A DNA stretch of 39,778 nucleotides from Euryarchaeota archaeon UBA602 (GTDB lineage Archaea > Thermoplasmatota > Poseidoniia > Poseidoniales > Thalassarchaeaceae). Location: the NCBI GenBank assembly GCA_002498455.1, contig DAHO01000001.1, positions 1 to 39,778 of the forward strand, in the 5' to 3' direction. The notes under the pieces were generated by a model that did not search any database, had not been told where the DNA came from, and worked only from the letters and a program-made list of their open reading frames with translations. Position 1 is the first letter of the stretch, and every line of letters starts with the position of its first letter. Both the position numbers and the translations under genes were made by a program. This document shows, piece after piece, positions 8,369-17,417 of the stretch.

Positions 8369-9178
8369 ATGGCTGCTGATTGGAGCCAAAGAAAGCGGTC
8401 TCGGGCATTGACCCGGGAGATTTCGCCAAACTTCACCAAGGCCCTAGCCAGCTATTTTGGAACCGGTCCAACCGATGTTGGAGCAAGTCAGGATGCGCAC
8501 GCAAATTATGTCACCGCACTCCGTGAAAACGGTGTCAATGTTGAGGTTTTACCTGGGCTCAATGATTTCCCAGATTGCACGTTTGTCGAAGATGCTGGGG
8601 TGGTCATCGATGATGCCGTTGTCATCCCCCATATGGGGCATCCAAGCCGCAGGGGTGAACAGGTTGCAATCCGTGATTTCTTCGGTAAATGCCTAGAAGT
8701 GTTCGAAATGCCCGAAGGTGCGAAAATGGACGGTGGTGATGTTGTCTTCTTCGATGATCGGTTCTTGGTAGGCCATTCCACTCGAACCAATATGGCCGGC
8801 ATTGAATTCTTCAGGGGGGTCGCCTTGACACGTGGCTATCCTACAATGGTGTTCCAAGTGCCCGAATCCACCTTGCATCTGACGACGATTTGTTCCTCAC
8901 CTAGACCTGGAATGTTGGTGACCGCGGAAGGGTACATGGTGCCAGAGCAATTCGTCGAGCTTGTGGCTGAGGGAGTGGAGGTTTTGTGGGTTCCAAACGA
9001 CGAAGCCTATGCTGCCAACATGATTGGTTTTGAATCTGGGAATGTATTGATATCTGCAGGCTATCCTGAAACTCAACGAATTCTCGAGGCTGCGGGCTTC
9101 AACACCCAGAGTGTTGACATGGAACATATTCGTGCCGCTGATGGGAGCTTGACTTGTTGCTCGATTTTCTACAAATAG
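8369..9178 (+). CDS. Dimethylarginine dimethylaminohydrolase (DDAH)-type amidinohydrolase
   Basis: 269 residues, the size of a DDAH. It has the full pentein active site: acidic residues in CTFVED (69-75), D121-G-G-D124, the histidine H170 in TLHLTT, and the nucleophile Cys263 in GSLTCCS near the C-terminus. The TCCS block and LHLTT are closest to DDAH, which converts N-omega-methylated arginines to citrulline plus methylamines, rather than to arginine deiminase. Whether the archaeal enzyme uses methylarginine, arginine or another guanidine is not proved by sequence. A possible role is salvage of methylated arginine from protein turnover, which would suit the peptidases encoded nearby (2059 and 9238 genes). 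Cytoplasmic; no signal peptide. Confidence 0.88.
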   Translation: MAADWSQRKRSRALTREISPNFTKALASYFGTGPTDVGASQDAHANYVTALRENGVNVEVLPGLNDFPDCTFVEDAGVVIDDAVVIPHMGHPSRRGEQVAIRDFFGKCLEVFEMPEGAKMDGGDVVFFDDRFLVGHSTRTNMAGIEFFRGVALTRGYPTMVFQVPESTLHLTTICSSPRPGMLVTAEGYMVPEQFVELVAEGVEVLWVPNDEAYAANMIGFESGNVLISAGYPETQRILEAAGFNTQSVDMEHIRAADGSLTCCSIFYK

Positions 9179-9237
9179 GTCGTCAGAGCGCTTCGCGCGC
9201 AAGCGGTGGTTTCAACAAGGCATCAAGAATCGGAAGG

Positions 9238-10887
9238 ATGATGCGAAGATGTGCTTTGCCACTGCTGCTGGTATTCCTAATGCTCAGTGCGAGTATTCAG
9301 GGGTGCTTTGGTAACGATGACGGTGGAGGGTTTGGCGCCGATGACTTGGGTGTGTCACCTGACCCGTTAACTGCGGGCATTTTTCAGAGTGTATACTTTC
9401 AGGCTGATCGAGATATGAGGGTGCTCATACCCTACCTCGTGGTGCAGTCCGATACAGGGTATGTGCAGAATGGAACTATCTTGGATTTGGAAAAGGGTGC
9501 AGATGCTGAGATCGTTATTCTAATCCCTCCTCGAGCAGATTATTTTGCAGTCCTGATTGGCGAATCTGGGCGTGATTTCTTTCCAATCCGCGAAGGAAAT
9601 GTCTCGTGGCAGAGTTGGAGTGAAGGTGGGATGAAGGCAACCCGTGGTGTAGAAGTCATCGAAGCAGAACGTGAAAGTGGCCTTCCTCAACTGAAGAATA
9701 GTTCTGAGACGGGGGGCTCTGTTTCGATCAAGCTTGTTGGTGTTGAACGCCCGATAGCATCTGGTGTCTCGATCGAAGATGGGGGTGCGCACAGCACAGG
9801 AATCGTTTCCGGACTCGAGACTTTCGATATGTTGTCAGTCATTTCCGATGAGACGTACGATCCTTTCGATACTTGTGATCAGGCCAAGGGTTACTTGAAT
9901 CGGTGGGCAGGTACAGGGAGTCCGGGTTACGAATGTGGTGCGGATTTCCTTGTACAGGAATTCACTGAATATGGGTATGAAAACATCGAAAGGCATCGAT
10001 TCCAATACATTGAGGCGAATCCTGAAGCATACAATATCTGCGCATACAAAGAGGGTTATGAGTACCCTGATGAGTGGATGGTGATTGGTGCTCATTTCGA
10101 TATTGCACCCATTGTCGCACCTACTCCGGTTGACCAGGGTGCGCCTAGAGGTTACGGAACCTTTGTCGGCGCATATGACAACACCGTTGGTACCTCGGTG
10201 GTTTTGAATATGGCAGAAGCGATGTTCAGTATTCCAACGCGGCGCGGGATTGTGTTCTGTTTGTGGAGTAGTGAAGAAGGGGGGAAGCGCGGCAGTATTG
10301 CATGGGTCGAAGATATTCCTGATGATATTACAATCTCCAATTACATCAACATCGACATGGGTGGCGTGAATTGGCCTGGCAATGGAACACCATCAGATCG
10401 TGTGGGCCCTGATGGAGGAGGGTCTTACCCTGCCAGTCAAGAGAACTGGCCGTTCAGAGTTTACATCGGACCGGATACAGATGAAAATACAATCAATCAG
10501 CCGAAGATGGTGTATCTTGCCGAATGGTTGGCTGGCGATGCGTTGGGTGTTGAAGACCAGTTGGCGGTACTGAATGGTGAATTGAAGGGTGCTTGGGCTG
10601 ATTCTGGTGAGGCAGGTGTCATCATCAATGAAGCGACAACGGCCCGAAGTGACCATGCGTCATTCCAAGCAATTGATACTGTGACGGTTGGATTTGGGGG
10701 TTTAGTCGACGGTTACGATTGCTATCATCAAACCTGTGATACCATCGATGAGATGTTGTATTGGATGGAGAATGATTACGGAACTGGACAACAGAATTTG
10801 ATTAACTCAATCGACTTGATGACGTGGTACGGAACCATGATTTTCTTACATTTGGACCATCAACCGATTCTGAATTCATACTTATGA
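9238..10887 (+). CDS. Secreted M28 family zinc aminopeptidase, lipoprotein
   Basis: 549 residues from ATG 9238. The frame is open further upstream into the DDAH gene, but 9238 is chosen because it puts a signal peptide first: MMRRCALPLLLVFLMLSA followed by a lipobox-like SIQGC with Cys23, then an acidic glycine-rich linker. Residues ~35-200 form a beta-rich domain of unknown type. The peptidase domain then shows the M28 zinc ligands and catalytic acids in order: GAHFD, GAYDNTVGT, SSEEGGKRGS, NIDMGG and ARSDHASF. Two zinc ions are expected. It should be anchored outside the membrane and release N-terminal amino acids from peptides, a scavenging role common in these heterotrophs. Confidence 0.9.
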   Translation: MMRRCALPLLLVFLMLSASIQGCFGNDDGGGFGADDLGVSPDPLTAGIFQSVYFQADRDMRVLIPYLVVQSDTGYVQNGTILDLEKGADAEIVILIPPRADYFAVLIGESGRDFFPIREGNVSWQSWSEGGMKATRGVEVIEAERESGLPQLKNSSETGGSVSIKLVGVERPIASGVSIEDGGAHSTGIVSGLETFDMLSVISDETYDPFDTCDQAKGYLNRWAGTGSPGYECGADFLVQEFTEYGYENIERHRFQYIEANPEAYNICAYKEGYEYPDEWMVIGAHFDIAPIVAPTPVDQGAPRGYGTFVGAYDNTVGTSVVLNMAEAMFSIPTRRGIVFCLWSSEEGGKRGSIAWVEDIPDDITISNYINIDMGGVNWPGNGTPSDRVGPDGGGSYPASQENWPFRVYIGPDTDENTINQPKMVYLAEWLAGDALGVEDQLAVLNGELKGAWADSGEAGVIINEATTARSDHASFQAIDTVTVGFGGLVDGYDCYHQTCDTIDEMLYWMENDYGTGQQNLINSIDLMTWYGTMIFLHLDHQPILNSYL

Positions 10888-10981
10888 GATGGGTACATGA
10901 TTGGGTTCAGTCAGGAAGATTATTCTTGTCTATGCTGGCAATTGTTGAAACCATTCGACCCCCATCTCCGCAGGTGAGACA

Positions 10982-11410
10982 ATGAGTGATCAATTCGTTC
11001 TACTGGTTCATGCTGGGGCCACTCTGTACATGGTCGGCATTATCTGGTTTGTACAGGTCGTCCATTATCCGCTATTTTCAGTCATTGGAGAAGGGCAGTA
11101 TTCCGATTACCAGAAGTCGCATATCACTCGTACGGGATGGATCGTGTTTCCTGGGATGATACCTGAACTCATCTGCGCTGTTTGGATCGTGCTGTATGTA
11201 GAGGATGTGAGTCGCTATCTGGCATATGTTGGCTTGATTCTGGTCGTCCTACTTTGGGGTCTGACTGGGGTCTTCTCAGTTCCTGCGCACAGCCGATTGA
11301 CTGAAGGATTCGACTACTCTATTTGGAAAAAATTGGTCTTAACGAATTGGTCTCGAACCATCGTATGGTCTGTTCGGGGTTGCATCAGCCTGCTTATGTT
11401 AGTGGACTAA
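10982..11410 (+). CDS. Four-helix integral membrane protein, function unknown
   Basis: 142 residues with about four hydrophobic segments (roughly 7-28, 51-72, 78-100 and 120-140). Polar residues at membrane borders (VQVVHYPLFSVIG, HITRTGWIVFPGM, PAHSRLTEGFD) include several histidines that could bind metal or heme, but no named family was recognised with confidence. It starts 94 bases after the M28 peptidase and is convergent with the M50 protease (6 bases between stops). Confidence 0.75.
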   Translation: MSDQFVLLVHAGATLYMVGIIWFVQVVHYPLFSVIGEGQYSDYQKSHITRTGWIVFPGMIPELICAVWIVLYVEDVSRYLAYVGLILVVLLWGLTGVFSVPAHSRLTEGFDYSIWKKLVLTNWSRTIVWSVRGCISLLMLVD

Positions 11411-11416
11411 TTACAA

Positions 11417-12325
11417 TCAGAGTAAGTTGGCAAGCGTTTCTGAACTAAATATTGAGTAGTATGCCAAGGCAATGAATATGGTCAGGAAAGTCCAGAATAC
11501 GGGCTCAGACCAATTTTTGATTTTGCGACCATCGAGTGGTCCGAATGGAAGCATGTTAAACGCACCCAAAATGGCATTTGCCGTTAACCACAACCCAGTC
11601 ACGAGTCCAATGTAAGGGTCTCCGGAGAAAAGGGCGTAGAATGGGAGGCCAATCCCCCACAAGACAAGATTCGATAGGGGGCCGGCCAAAGCAATCATGC
11701 CATTCTGACGGCGATTGACGTTACCTGCAACCATGACTGCTCCGGGAGCCATGAACAAGAAGCCGATGATGAAAGCAATCAGGACGCCCGTTCGCAGCCC
11801 CCCTGGGTCCGCTCTGAATTCTGCCCAACAACCGTAGTACTTGGCAACGAATTTGTGAGCCAATTCATGGATGATAAATGCGGGGCCGAAAGCAATCAAG
11901 CCAACGATGAAAAATAATGGTATGGTCAACAATAGTGCAGGCCCTGAAGAGAGCATGCCACCTAGAACGCCGCCGTTGAATACGAAAGCAAGGCCTAGGG
12001 AAAAAGCAACCAAGGAGATGCCAAGATCCTTCAATTCTGTTTGAGAGAAATGCCAGAAAGAGCCCGTGTGAAGGGTGGGGGCGGGACGGTAGGTTTGTGT
12101 GAAGCCTCTGTTGAATGGACTGAACTGAACCTGAACAACACGAGGGGGGTTCTGCGACCTCCAATTTCCATCGTCTCTAACACCGGCATGTGAGGCGGGG
12201 CGAACCGTTCGGGCGAAGGGGTCGTCTTCGACCAAATCAGTTCGGGGTTTACGATTCTCATCCATGGCGACAAAGCACTCCAGTAGATTCGCCTCTTTGA
12301 GGCTTCTTAGAAGGGTATGTTTCAT
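11417..12325 (-). CDS. Site-2 protease family (M50) intramembrane metalloprotease
   Basis: 302 residues from ATG 12325; an internal ATG at 12265 (MDENRKPRTD) is an alternative start. The N-terminal ~95 residues are cytoplasmic and disordered-looking. Membrane segments follow, one with the zinc motif HELAH (in FIIHELAHKFVAKYYG) and a later one with the third ligand in NMLPFGPLDGRK. This is the ordinary S2P/M50 arrangement. Such proteases cut membrane-spanning substrates, often to release regulators; the substrate is unknown. It is divergent from the GTG-started membrane protein at 12360. Confidence 0.9.
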   Translation of the reverse strand: MKHTLLRSLKEANLLECFVAMDENRKPRTDLVEDDPFARTVRPASHAGVRDDGNWRSQNPPRVVQVQFSPFNRGFTQTYRPAPTLHTGSFWHFSQTELKDLGISLVAFSLGLAFVFNGGVLGGMLSSGPALLLTIPLFFIVGLIAFGPAFIIHELAHKFVAKYYGCWAEFRADPGGLRTGVLIAFIIGFLFMAPGAVMVAGNVNRRQNGMIALAGPLSNLVLWGIGLPFYALFSGDPYIGLVTGLWLTANAILGAFNMLPFGPLDGRKIKNWSEPVFWTFLTIFIALAYYSIFSSETLANLL

Positions 12326-12359
12326 CGTGGGCCTTTGATTCTCAAGGGACGGTGCCTAC

Positions 12360-12923
12360 GTGAACAATGCGCTACTCGTTCTTTTCGTGGTCACTGGGTT
12401 GATTCTAATCCTATTCTGGCGTGAAGTGGTGGCGGCCTATCGCAATGCACAGCAAAGTGGGGGTGGAAATCAGATGCGAGGGTATGTGCGCCAAATCTCA
12501 GACCATGATGAGATTGAGATTGTGCAAGCCACGACACAAGAAGGGGTTGAAGCTCGATTTGAGGCGGATCGGAAGCGGCCGAAAGGTTCGCTCATCCGAG
12601 ATATGGCCAATCGAAGCCAGTGGAAAGATGGGGCGCCGAGTCCTGAATTGGCAAAATCAATGTCTGACGAAATCGAAGAAGTTGACGTCGGGCATGTGGG
12701 ACAACGAACGGTGCCCAGTCGAGAAATAGAGGGGGTTGATCGCTCAGACCGGCCTGGTGAAGATTTGTCTCTAACAGACAGGGTGGTGGCCAATGCCGCT
12801 GTTCAGAGTGCGCCCAAAGAATTGCAAGAACTGCTTGCAGATGAACACGTGGCCAAGAGGCAGGCGAAGCGGGACGAATTGAGTGAGGCTGTTGAAAGTC
12901 TAGATGAAATCCTTGATGATTAA
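12360..12923 (+). CDS. Single-span membrane protein with charged tail, function unknown
   Basis: 187 residues with a GTG start. GTG is preferred because the first codons encode a clear membrane anchor (about 4-20, NALLVLFVVTGLILILFW). The rest is a highly charged, probably disordered or helical cytoplasmic region that ends in an acidic helix (EAVESLDEILDD). No family recognised. The stop overlaps by a few bases the end of the convergent DUF805 gene. Confidence 0.68.
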   Translation: MNNALLVLFVVTGLILILFWREVVAAYRNAQQSGGGNQMRGYVRQISDHDEIEIVQATTQEGVEARFEADRKRPKGSLIRDMANRSQWKDGAPSPELAKSMSDEIEEVDVGHVGQRTVPSREIEGVDRSDRPGEDLSLTDRVVANAAVQSAPKELQELLADEHVAKRQAKRDELSEAVESLDEILDD

Positions 12924-13423
12924 GGCCGTACATTGGTTGGTACTTGGCCGTAGAGATTAGGTTGGGGTTGTCCATCGGCAATCAAGAGGTACAAATTGTA
13001 GAATGGAACGAGAATAAACCAACCTGATTTTCCATGATCATGGATTCTTCTGACACCAGCAGCAAGAATGGGCAATAAGATGACTAGGTTGAAAATATCA
13101 GAGAGCCACGTTGGATCCTCATATCTCCATCCAAATAGTATGCCATCAATGATGCCGAGTCCGAAGCCAACAATCAATGTTGCAAGGTAAAACCACCAAT
13201 ATTCTGAACGGGATGCTCGGCCTGAAAAATCGATGTATTTCGAAAGGACTGTGATAATTGAGTCGGTGAAACTCATCATCGACATTGGGCGGCCTGTATT
13301 GGATATACCGGCTCCAAACGGGGATGTTGATGTGCCAACAACGACCGTTTGTGGTGATGCCCCAATGACGACCGTTTCGGGTTTTTCGATGATGGAACCG
13401 ATTGGCTCGTAATCTGTACTCAT
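12920..13423 (-). CDS. DUF805 family membrane protein with doubled N-terminal P-x-T-V-V-x-G motif
   Basis: 167 residues. The C-terminal ~115 residues are a DUF805 membrane domain: FSGRASRSEYWWFYL before the first helix, and RRIHDHGKSGWF in the loop before the last helix are the family signatures. The N-terminal ~50 residues are extra and contain PETVVIG (15-21) and PQTVVVG (24-30), two copies of a motif also seen in other small membrane proteins of this window. The function of DUF805 is unknown. It is transcribed in the same direction as purQ, 50 bases from the purQ stop. Confidence 0.88.
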   Translation of the reverse strand: MSTDYEPIGSIIEKPETVVIGASPQTVVVGTSTSPFGAGISNTGRPMSMMSFTDSIITVLSKYIDFSGRASRSEYWWFYLATLIVGFGLGIIDGILFGWRYEDPTWLSDIFNLVILLPILAAGVRRIHDHGKSGWFILVPFYNLYLLIADGQPQPNLYGQVPTNVRP

Positions 13424-13473
13424 GAACTGATTGGAAGGATGGGTTGACTTAACTCTTCATCCGGTAATCGCAG

Positions 13474-14289
13474 TCAAAGATGCTCTTTTGCGAATTTTAC
13501 GGCGTTGTGGAAGATTTGCATTCCTTCGCCCTCCCCATGTTCGGGCATCTCTCTTGTCCACGTGGCGCCCAACCATGTGCTGTGATTCGCTTCGGGATGG
13601 GGCATCAGACCAAACACACGTCCTGTGGGGTCGCATACGCCTGCAATGTTGCGCATGCTTGCATTGGGACAGATGGGGAAGGGGAGGAGGTCGTCGCTGG
13701 CGCTTGGATAGGTATCGGATGGATCGATGTAGCGGACCACCAATTGACCGTTCTCAGCCCACTCATCCAAATTGGCCTCGATACTGGTCACGAATTTTCC
13801 CTCACCGTGTCGGACGGGGACTCGGATTCGCTCCAGCCCTTTCGTCCATACACATGGACTGTTTGGATCGAATTCCAAGTGAACCCATCGGTCCTCGTAA
13901 TGACCTGTGTTGTTGAGTGTCAGACTGGCTGTTTGAGTCAGTGAGACGTCTTCATCGCCTGGGAGTAATCCCATCTTGACGAGTACTTGGAACCCATTGC
14001 AGATGCCGATGACGAGTTTACCGGCTTTGACGAAATCTTGGACCATATCACGGATGCCGAATCTCAAACGGTTGCCGAGTAGTCGGCCGCTACCCAGGTG
14101 GTCTCCGAATGAGAAGCCGCCAGGAACGGCCATGATGTGGTAGTCCGCCAGTGTCTTGTCGCCATTGACCAATTCATTGACGTGGATTCGGTCGGCCTCA
14201 GCTCCGGCCATTTCAAAGACGGCTTTGGTTTCATGATCGCAATTGATTCCAAACCCGTAGAGGACTGCAACACGGACTGTTTCCGCCAT
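13474..14289 (-). CDS. purQ: Phosphoribosylformylglycinamidine synthase, glutaminase subunit PurQ
   Basis: 271 residues from ATG 14289. The frame also opens at a TTG one codon earlier, but the ATG sits in a TGATG stop/start overlap with purL and follows a near-perfect Shine-Dalgarno GGAGGTGAT 5 to 9 bases upstream. It is a class I glutamine amidotransferase: nucleophile Cys97 in GICNGFQ and the His/Glu pair in MPHPEANHS. It releases ammonia from glutamine for PurL in step 4 of de novo purine synthesis (FGAR to FGAM). It is coupled to purL. Confidence 0.97.
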   Translation of the reverse strand: MAETVRVAVLYGFGINCDHETKAVFEMAGAEADRIHVNELVNGDKTLADYHIMAVPGGFSFGDHLGSGRLLGNRLRFGIRDMVQDFVKAGKLVIGICNGFQVLVKMGLLPGDEDVSLTQTASLTLNNTGHYEDRWVHLEFDPNSPCVWTKGLERIRVPVRHGEGKFVTSIEANLDEWAENGQLVVRYIDPSDTYPSASDDLLPFPICPNASMRNIAGVCDPTGRVFGLMPHPEANHSTWLGATWTREMPEHGEGEGMQIFHNAVKFAKEHL

Positions 14290-17200
14290 CAAACATCACC
14301 TCCCATGTGCAATGTTCCTTTCCATGAAGCCAGTAGTGTCGTAAGATTGGCGCTCAGAACGGTTTCTCCGTCACGGGTGAATTCGAGTGTTTCCTTGTCG
14401 CCAACTTGGCCTAGTTTCGTCACACTGTGGTTGCCCATGATGTTCCCAAATCGTTGCACGTTTTCGGGAGTGACTGTAACGACGATCCTGCCGAGTGTCT
14501 CTCCAAAGAGTGCGGCCCAATTGTCAACATCCTCAAGGCCGTCTAGGGTGATCGTTGTACCACCATCACAACCAAAGCAGCATTCTGCGATTGCTACCGC
14601 AAGACCACCATCACTGCAATCGTGTGCGCTGCGAACCAATCCCTCATCCATGGCACTGGTCAGGGCGCGATACAGAGCGAGGTTGCGAGTAGTGTCGATT
14701 TGGGGCACATCGTTGCCAATGCCGCCACCGGTTTCTTCAGCGAGCATGTAACTAAGTTCGCTTGCACCCAATTCCTGGTGAGTTTCTCCGAGCAGGAATA
14801 TGGTGTCTCCACAATCTTTGAAATCGCTAGAGACGGCTTTGCGAACATCTTGGTGGTCACCGAGAACAGTGTAGAGTAATGTGGGAGGGATACTGATTTT
14901 TTGGCCGTCTAGCTTGGCGTCGTTTTTCATCGAATCCTTTCCAGAAATGCAAGGGAGGTTGTATGCTCGACAAACATCGTCCAGCGCTCGATTGCTACGA
15001 ACCAATTGAGCGAGTTTGTACCGGCCGTCGGGTGTTTTCTCGCTTTCAATGGGATCTGGCCAGCAGAAGTTGTCGAGGCCGGCGATCTTATCCAAATCAA
15101 CGCCGACACAAACGGCATTTCGAACTGCCTCATCGATACTTGCAGCCGTCATGGCATAGGCATCGATGTCCGAATAACGAGGGACAATTCCGCAAGAGAC
15201 CACCGCGCCTCGTGTCTCACCGTGAAGGGGGGCAATGACTGCAGCGTCCCCGGGTGCGTCGTGATTGACACCACAGAATGGTTTGATGACCGATTGCGCA
15301 ATCACTTCGTGGTCGTATTGGCGGACCCACCATTCCTTACTGGCAATGTTGGGCCGGGCCATGATTCTCTCAAGTATGGAACCCATGCCCTCAGCATCGA
15401 CGTTTGGGTAGATGGGGTTTTCATGCACTGGAGGGGTCCACTCACTTTCCAACTTCAATTGTGGGCAACCATCGTGCATGAAATCCATGGGAAGATGGGC
15501 CACGGTAGATTCGCCATGTTTGACAATGAATGCGCCACTGTTGGTGAATGTGCCAACGGCTGTCGCTTCAACTTCGTGGAGTTTGGCCAATGCTTCAAAC
15601 GCCTCTACATCGTTTTGTCGAACACCAACCGTCATGCGCTCTTGACTTTCAGAGACCAAGATTTCCCAAGGGGAAAGGCCGGGTTGCTTGAGTGGGACCA
15701 CCGCGAGATCGAGTTCGGCTCCACCTGTGAGTTCGGCCATCTCCCCGACGCTGCTAGATAGCCCACCTGCACCGTTGTCTGTGATGACTTGGATGAGGCC
15801 TGCATCTCTCGCTTCCAATACCATGTCAAGCATTTTCTTCTGAGTAATTGGGTCCCCGATTTGAACGGCGCTACTGGGACTTTCTTCGGTCAACTCTAGA
15901 CTTGAGAATGTAGCTCCATGGATCCCGTCGCTTCCTACCCGGCCGCCGAGCATGTACACGATATCGCCCGGCTCAGGGGTTTTGTCGTGGCTCTCACGAC
16001 CATCTGGAAGGTGGCGGGGCATGATCCCCACTGTGCCCGCATAGACCAGTGGTTTGCCGATGAACCTGTCATCGAAGACGATGGCTCCGTTGACTGTGGG
16101 GATCCCCGATTCATTCCCACCGGCTCGAATACCAGCGTGGACTCCACGGAGAACTCGTGACGGGTGGAAAAGGCCGCCAGGGAGGTGGCCGCTAAAATCG
16201 GGCGGGCCAAAACAGAATACGTCCATGTTGGCAATCGGTCTCGCGCCCAAGCCGGTCCCGAGGATATCGCGATTGACGCCCACAATTCCAGTCATTGCGC
16301 CACCGAATGGATCGAGTGCGCTGGGTGAATTGTGAGTTTCCGCTTTGATACAAAGGCTCCAATCTTTGGTCCATTCAATGACGCCGGAATTATCATGGAA
16401 AATACTCAGCAACCAGTCGACTTGTTGTTGCATATCCAAAGTCGGTTGCATGATATGGGTTTTGAACAATGAGTTGATTTCGGTATCTTCACCTGTTACA
16501 GTGTCAATGTGATGGATTTTCGCAGCGAAAATTTTGTGGCTGCAGTGCTCAGACCAGGTTTGTGCCAAACACTCCAATTCAACATCTGTGGGTGCACGGG
16601 GTGGGAGGCCGAGTTGTTCTCGTTGGATCTGAATATCGGGTTTTCGATAGTGGCCTTGAACGGCTTGCATTTCTTCTAAATTAAGAGCGAGTAGGCCTTC
16701 TTCTGAAATTTGAATCAGGGTTTCGTCATCCACCTCCAAATCAATGGTGGCGGGGGTAGTGAACGCCGCAGGTGGGCGTTCTGGGAATGGCAATTGAGGC
16801 CAGATGGAGTCTGCGCACTGTTCTGGTTTAGCCATGGCCGCACGTTCAATCATCGGATTGTGTAACGTATTGGCGAGCCAGTGAAGGTCCAAATCATCAG
16901 GAAGGTCCCAGAACAGATAGGTCATCGTTGTAGAAATCAGTGCCTCTTCTTGTTCGGGAAAGAGGGTGAGAAGGCCGTCGAGTGCGGCTTGGGCTGCGTT
17001 ATCTGTTACCCCGGGCTTGAATCCGATCATAATCGCCAAATCAGGTGGGTTTGGGAATATTTCAGGTACGTCGAGTAGACTATTGTTCACCGTACCTTGT
17101 TCAATGATGGGATCGGTGAACAAATCCTGGAGGCTTTGTAGTAGTTGTTCCCCGGATAGTCTTGCCTTCACTTGATATCCGGTGATGGAGCGAACCGTTC

Positions 17201-17318
17201 CAATGGTGAGGTTGTGGTCTGCCAACAACATACTGCGGATACTTTCACCACGTGTATCTTGCAGCCCGGGAAGTTCGCGAGGTGTGACTTCGATTAGATG
17301 TACAGGTGTTGTGTCCAT
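14289..17318 (-). CDS. purL: Phosphoribosylformylglycinamidine synthase PurL with fused PurS-like N-terminus
   Basis: 1009 residues, against ~720-750 for the stand-alone small PurL and ~1300 for the PurS-PurL-PurQ fusion. Residues ~1-175 look like two PurS-like ferredoxin-fold repeats (VHLIEVTPR... and PDLAIMIGFKPGVTDNAAQAAL). The synthetase core follows, with the linker QREQLGLPPRAPTDVELECLAQTWSEHCSHK in which the conserved SEHCSHK stands out, then ETHNSPSALDPFGGAMTG, and the second ATP-grasp-like half with SGKDSMKND and HDCSDGGLAVA. It makes FGAM from FGAR, ATP and PurQ-supplied ammonia. With separate purQ and no purS in the window, this is a PurS-PurL fusion. A hairpin with the Shine-Dalgarno in its 3' arm sits just before the ATG. 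Confidence 0.96.
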   Translation of the reverse strand: MDTTPVHLIEVTPRELPGLQDTRGESIRSMLLADHNLTIGTVRSITGYQVKARLSGEQLLQSLQDLFTDPIIEQGTVNNSLLDVPEIFPNPPDLAIMIGFKPGVTDNAAQAALDGLLTLFPEQEEALISTTMTYLFWDLPDDLDLHWLANTLHNPMIERAAMAKPEQCADSIWPQLPFPERPPAAFTTPATIDLEVDDETLIQISEEGLLALNLEEMQAVQGHYRKPDIQIQREQLGLPPRAPTDVELECLAQTWSEHCSHKIFAAKIHHIDTVTGEDTEINSLFKTHIMQPTLDMQQQVDWLLSIFHDNSGVIEWTKDWSLCIKAETHNSPSALDPFGGAMTGIVGVNRDILGTGLGARPIANMDVFCFGPPDFSGHLPGGLFHPSRVLRGVHAGIRAGGNESGIPTVNGAIVFDDRFIGKPLVYAGTVGIMPRHLPDGRESHDKTPEPGDIVYMLGGRVGSDGIHGATFSSLELTEESPSSAVQIGDPITQKKMLDMVLEARDAGLIQVITDNGAGGLSSSVGEMAELTGGAELDLAVVPLKQPGLSPWEILVSESQERMTVGVRQNDVEAFEALAKLHEVEATAVGTFTNSGAFIVKHGESTVAHLPMDFMHDGCPQLKLESEWTPPVHENPIYPNVDAEGMGSILERIMARPNIASKEWWVRQYDHEVIAQSVIKPFCGVNHDAPGDAAVIAPLHGETRGAVVSCGIVPRYSDIDAYAMTAASIDEAVRNAVCVGVDLDKIAGLDNFCWPDPIESEKTPDGRYKLAQLVRSNRALDDVCRAYNLPCISGKDSMKNDAKLDGQKISIPPTLLYTVLGDHQDVRKAVSSDFKDCGDTIFLLGETHQELGASELSYMLAEETGGGIGNDVPQIDTTRNLALYRALTSAMDEGLVRSAHDCSDGGLAVAIAECCFGCDGGTTITLDGLEDVDNWAALFGETLGRIVVTVTPENVQRFGNIMGNHSVTKLGQVGDKETLEFTRDGETVLSANLTTLLASWKGTLHMGGDV

Positions 17319-17319
17319 A

Positions 17320-17341
17320 CGCCTCCCCCTACGGGGAGGCG
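17320..17341 (-). promoter_or_regulatory. Hairpin sequestering the purL ribosome binding site
   Basis: A perfect 9-base-pair stem with a 4-base loop ends one base before the purL ATG. In the minus-strand RNA it reads CGCCTCCCC-GTAG-GGGGAGGCG, then U and AUG. The 3' arm contains GGGGGAGG, a strong Shine-Dalgarno at ordinary spacing, and the 5' arm is its exact complement, so translation would be blocked while folded. Minus-strand bases after the loop do not form a U-tract, so a terminator is less likely in this orientation. In the plus orientation it is followed by GTTTTC, but no plus-strand gene ends there. Confidence 0.6.
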
Positions 17342-17417
17342 GTTTTCGAAGACCGTCCTTGAATAAACCGGCGGCGTTCGTCTGCTTATTTGACGAGGTT
17401 TCTATACAAGAAGTGGG

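Noticed and set aside
9188..9205. Small hairpin CGCTT-CGCGCGC-AAGCG after the DDAH gene
   Set aside because: Only 5 pairs and no T-tract follows; it could be chance in GC-rich sequence.
15006..15761. 251-residue plus-strand open frame
   Set aside because: It lies wholly antisense to purL, whose motifs are intact across the region. Other long antisense frames were rejected likewise (5984-6565, 7668-8135, 21810-22265, 34912-35382, 31641-31841).
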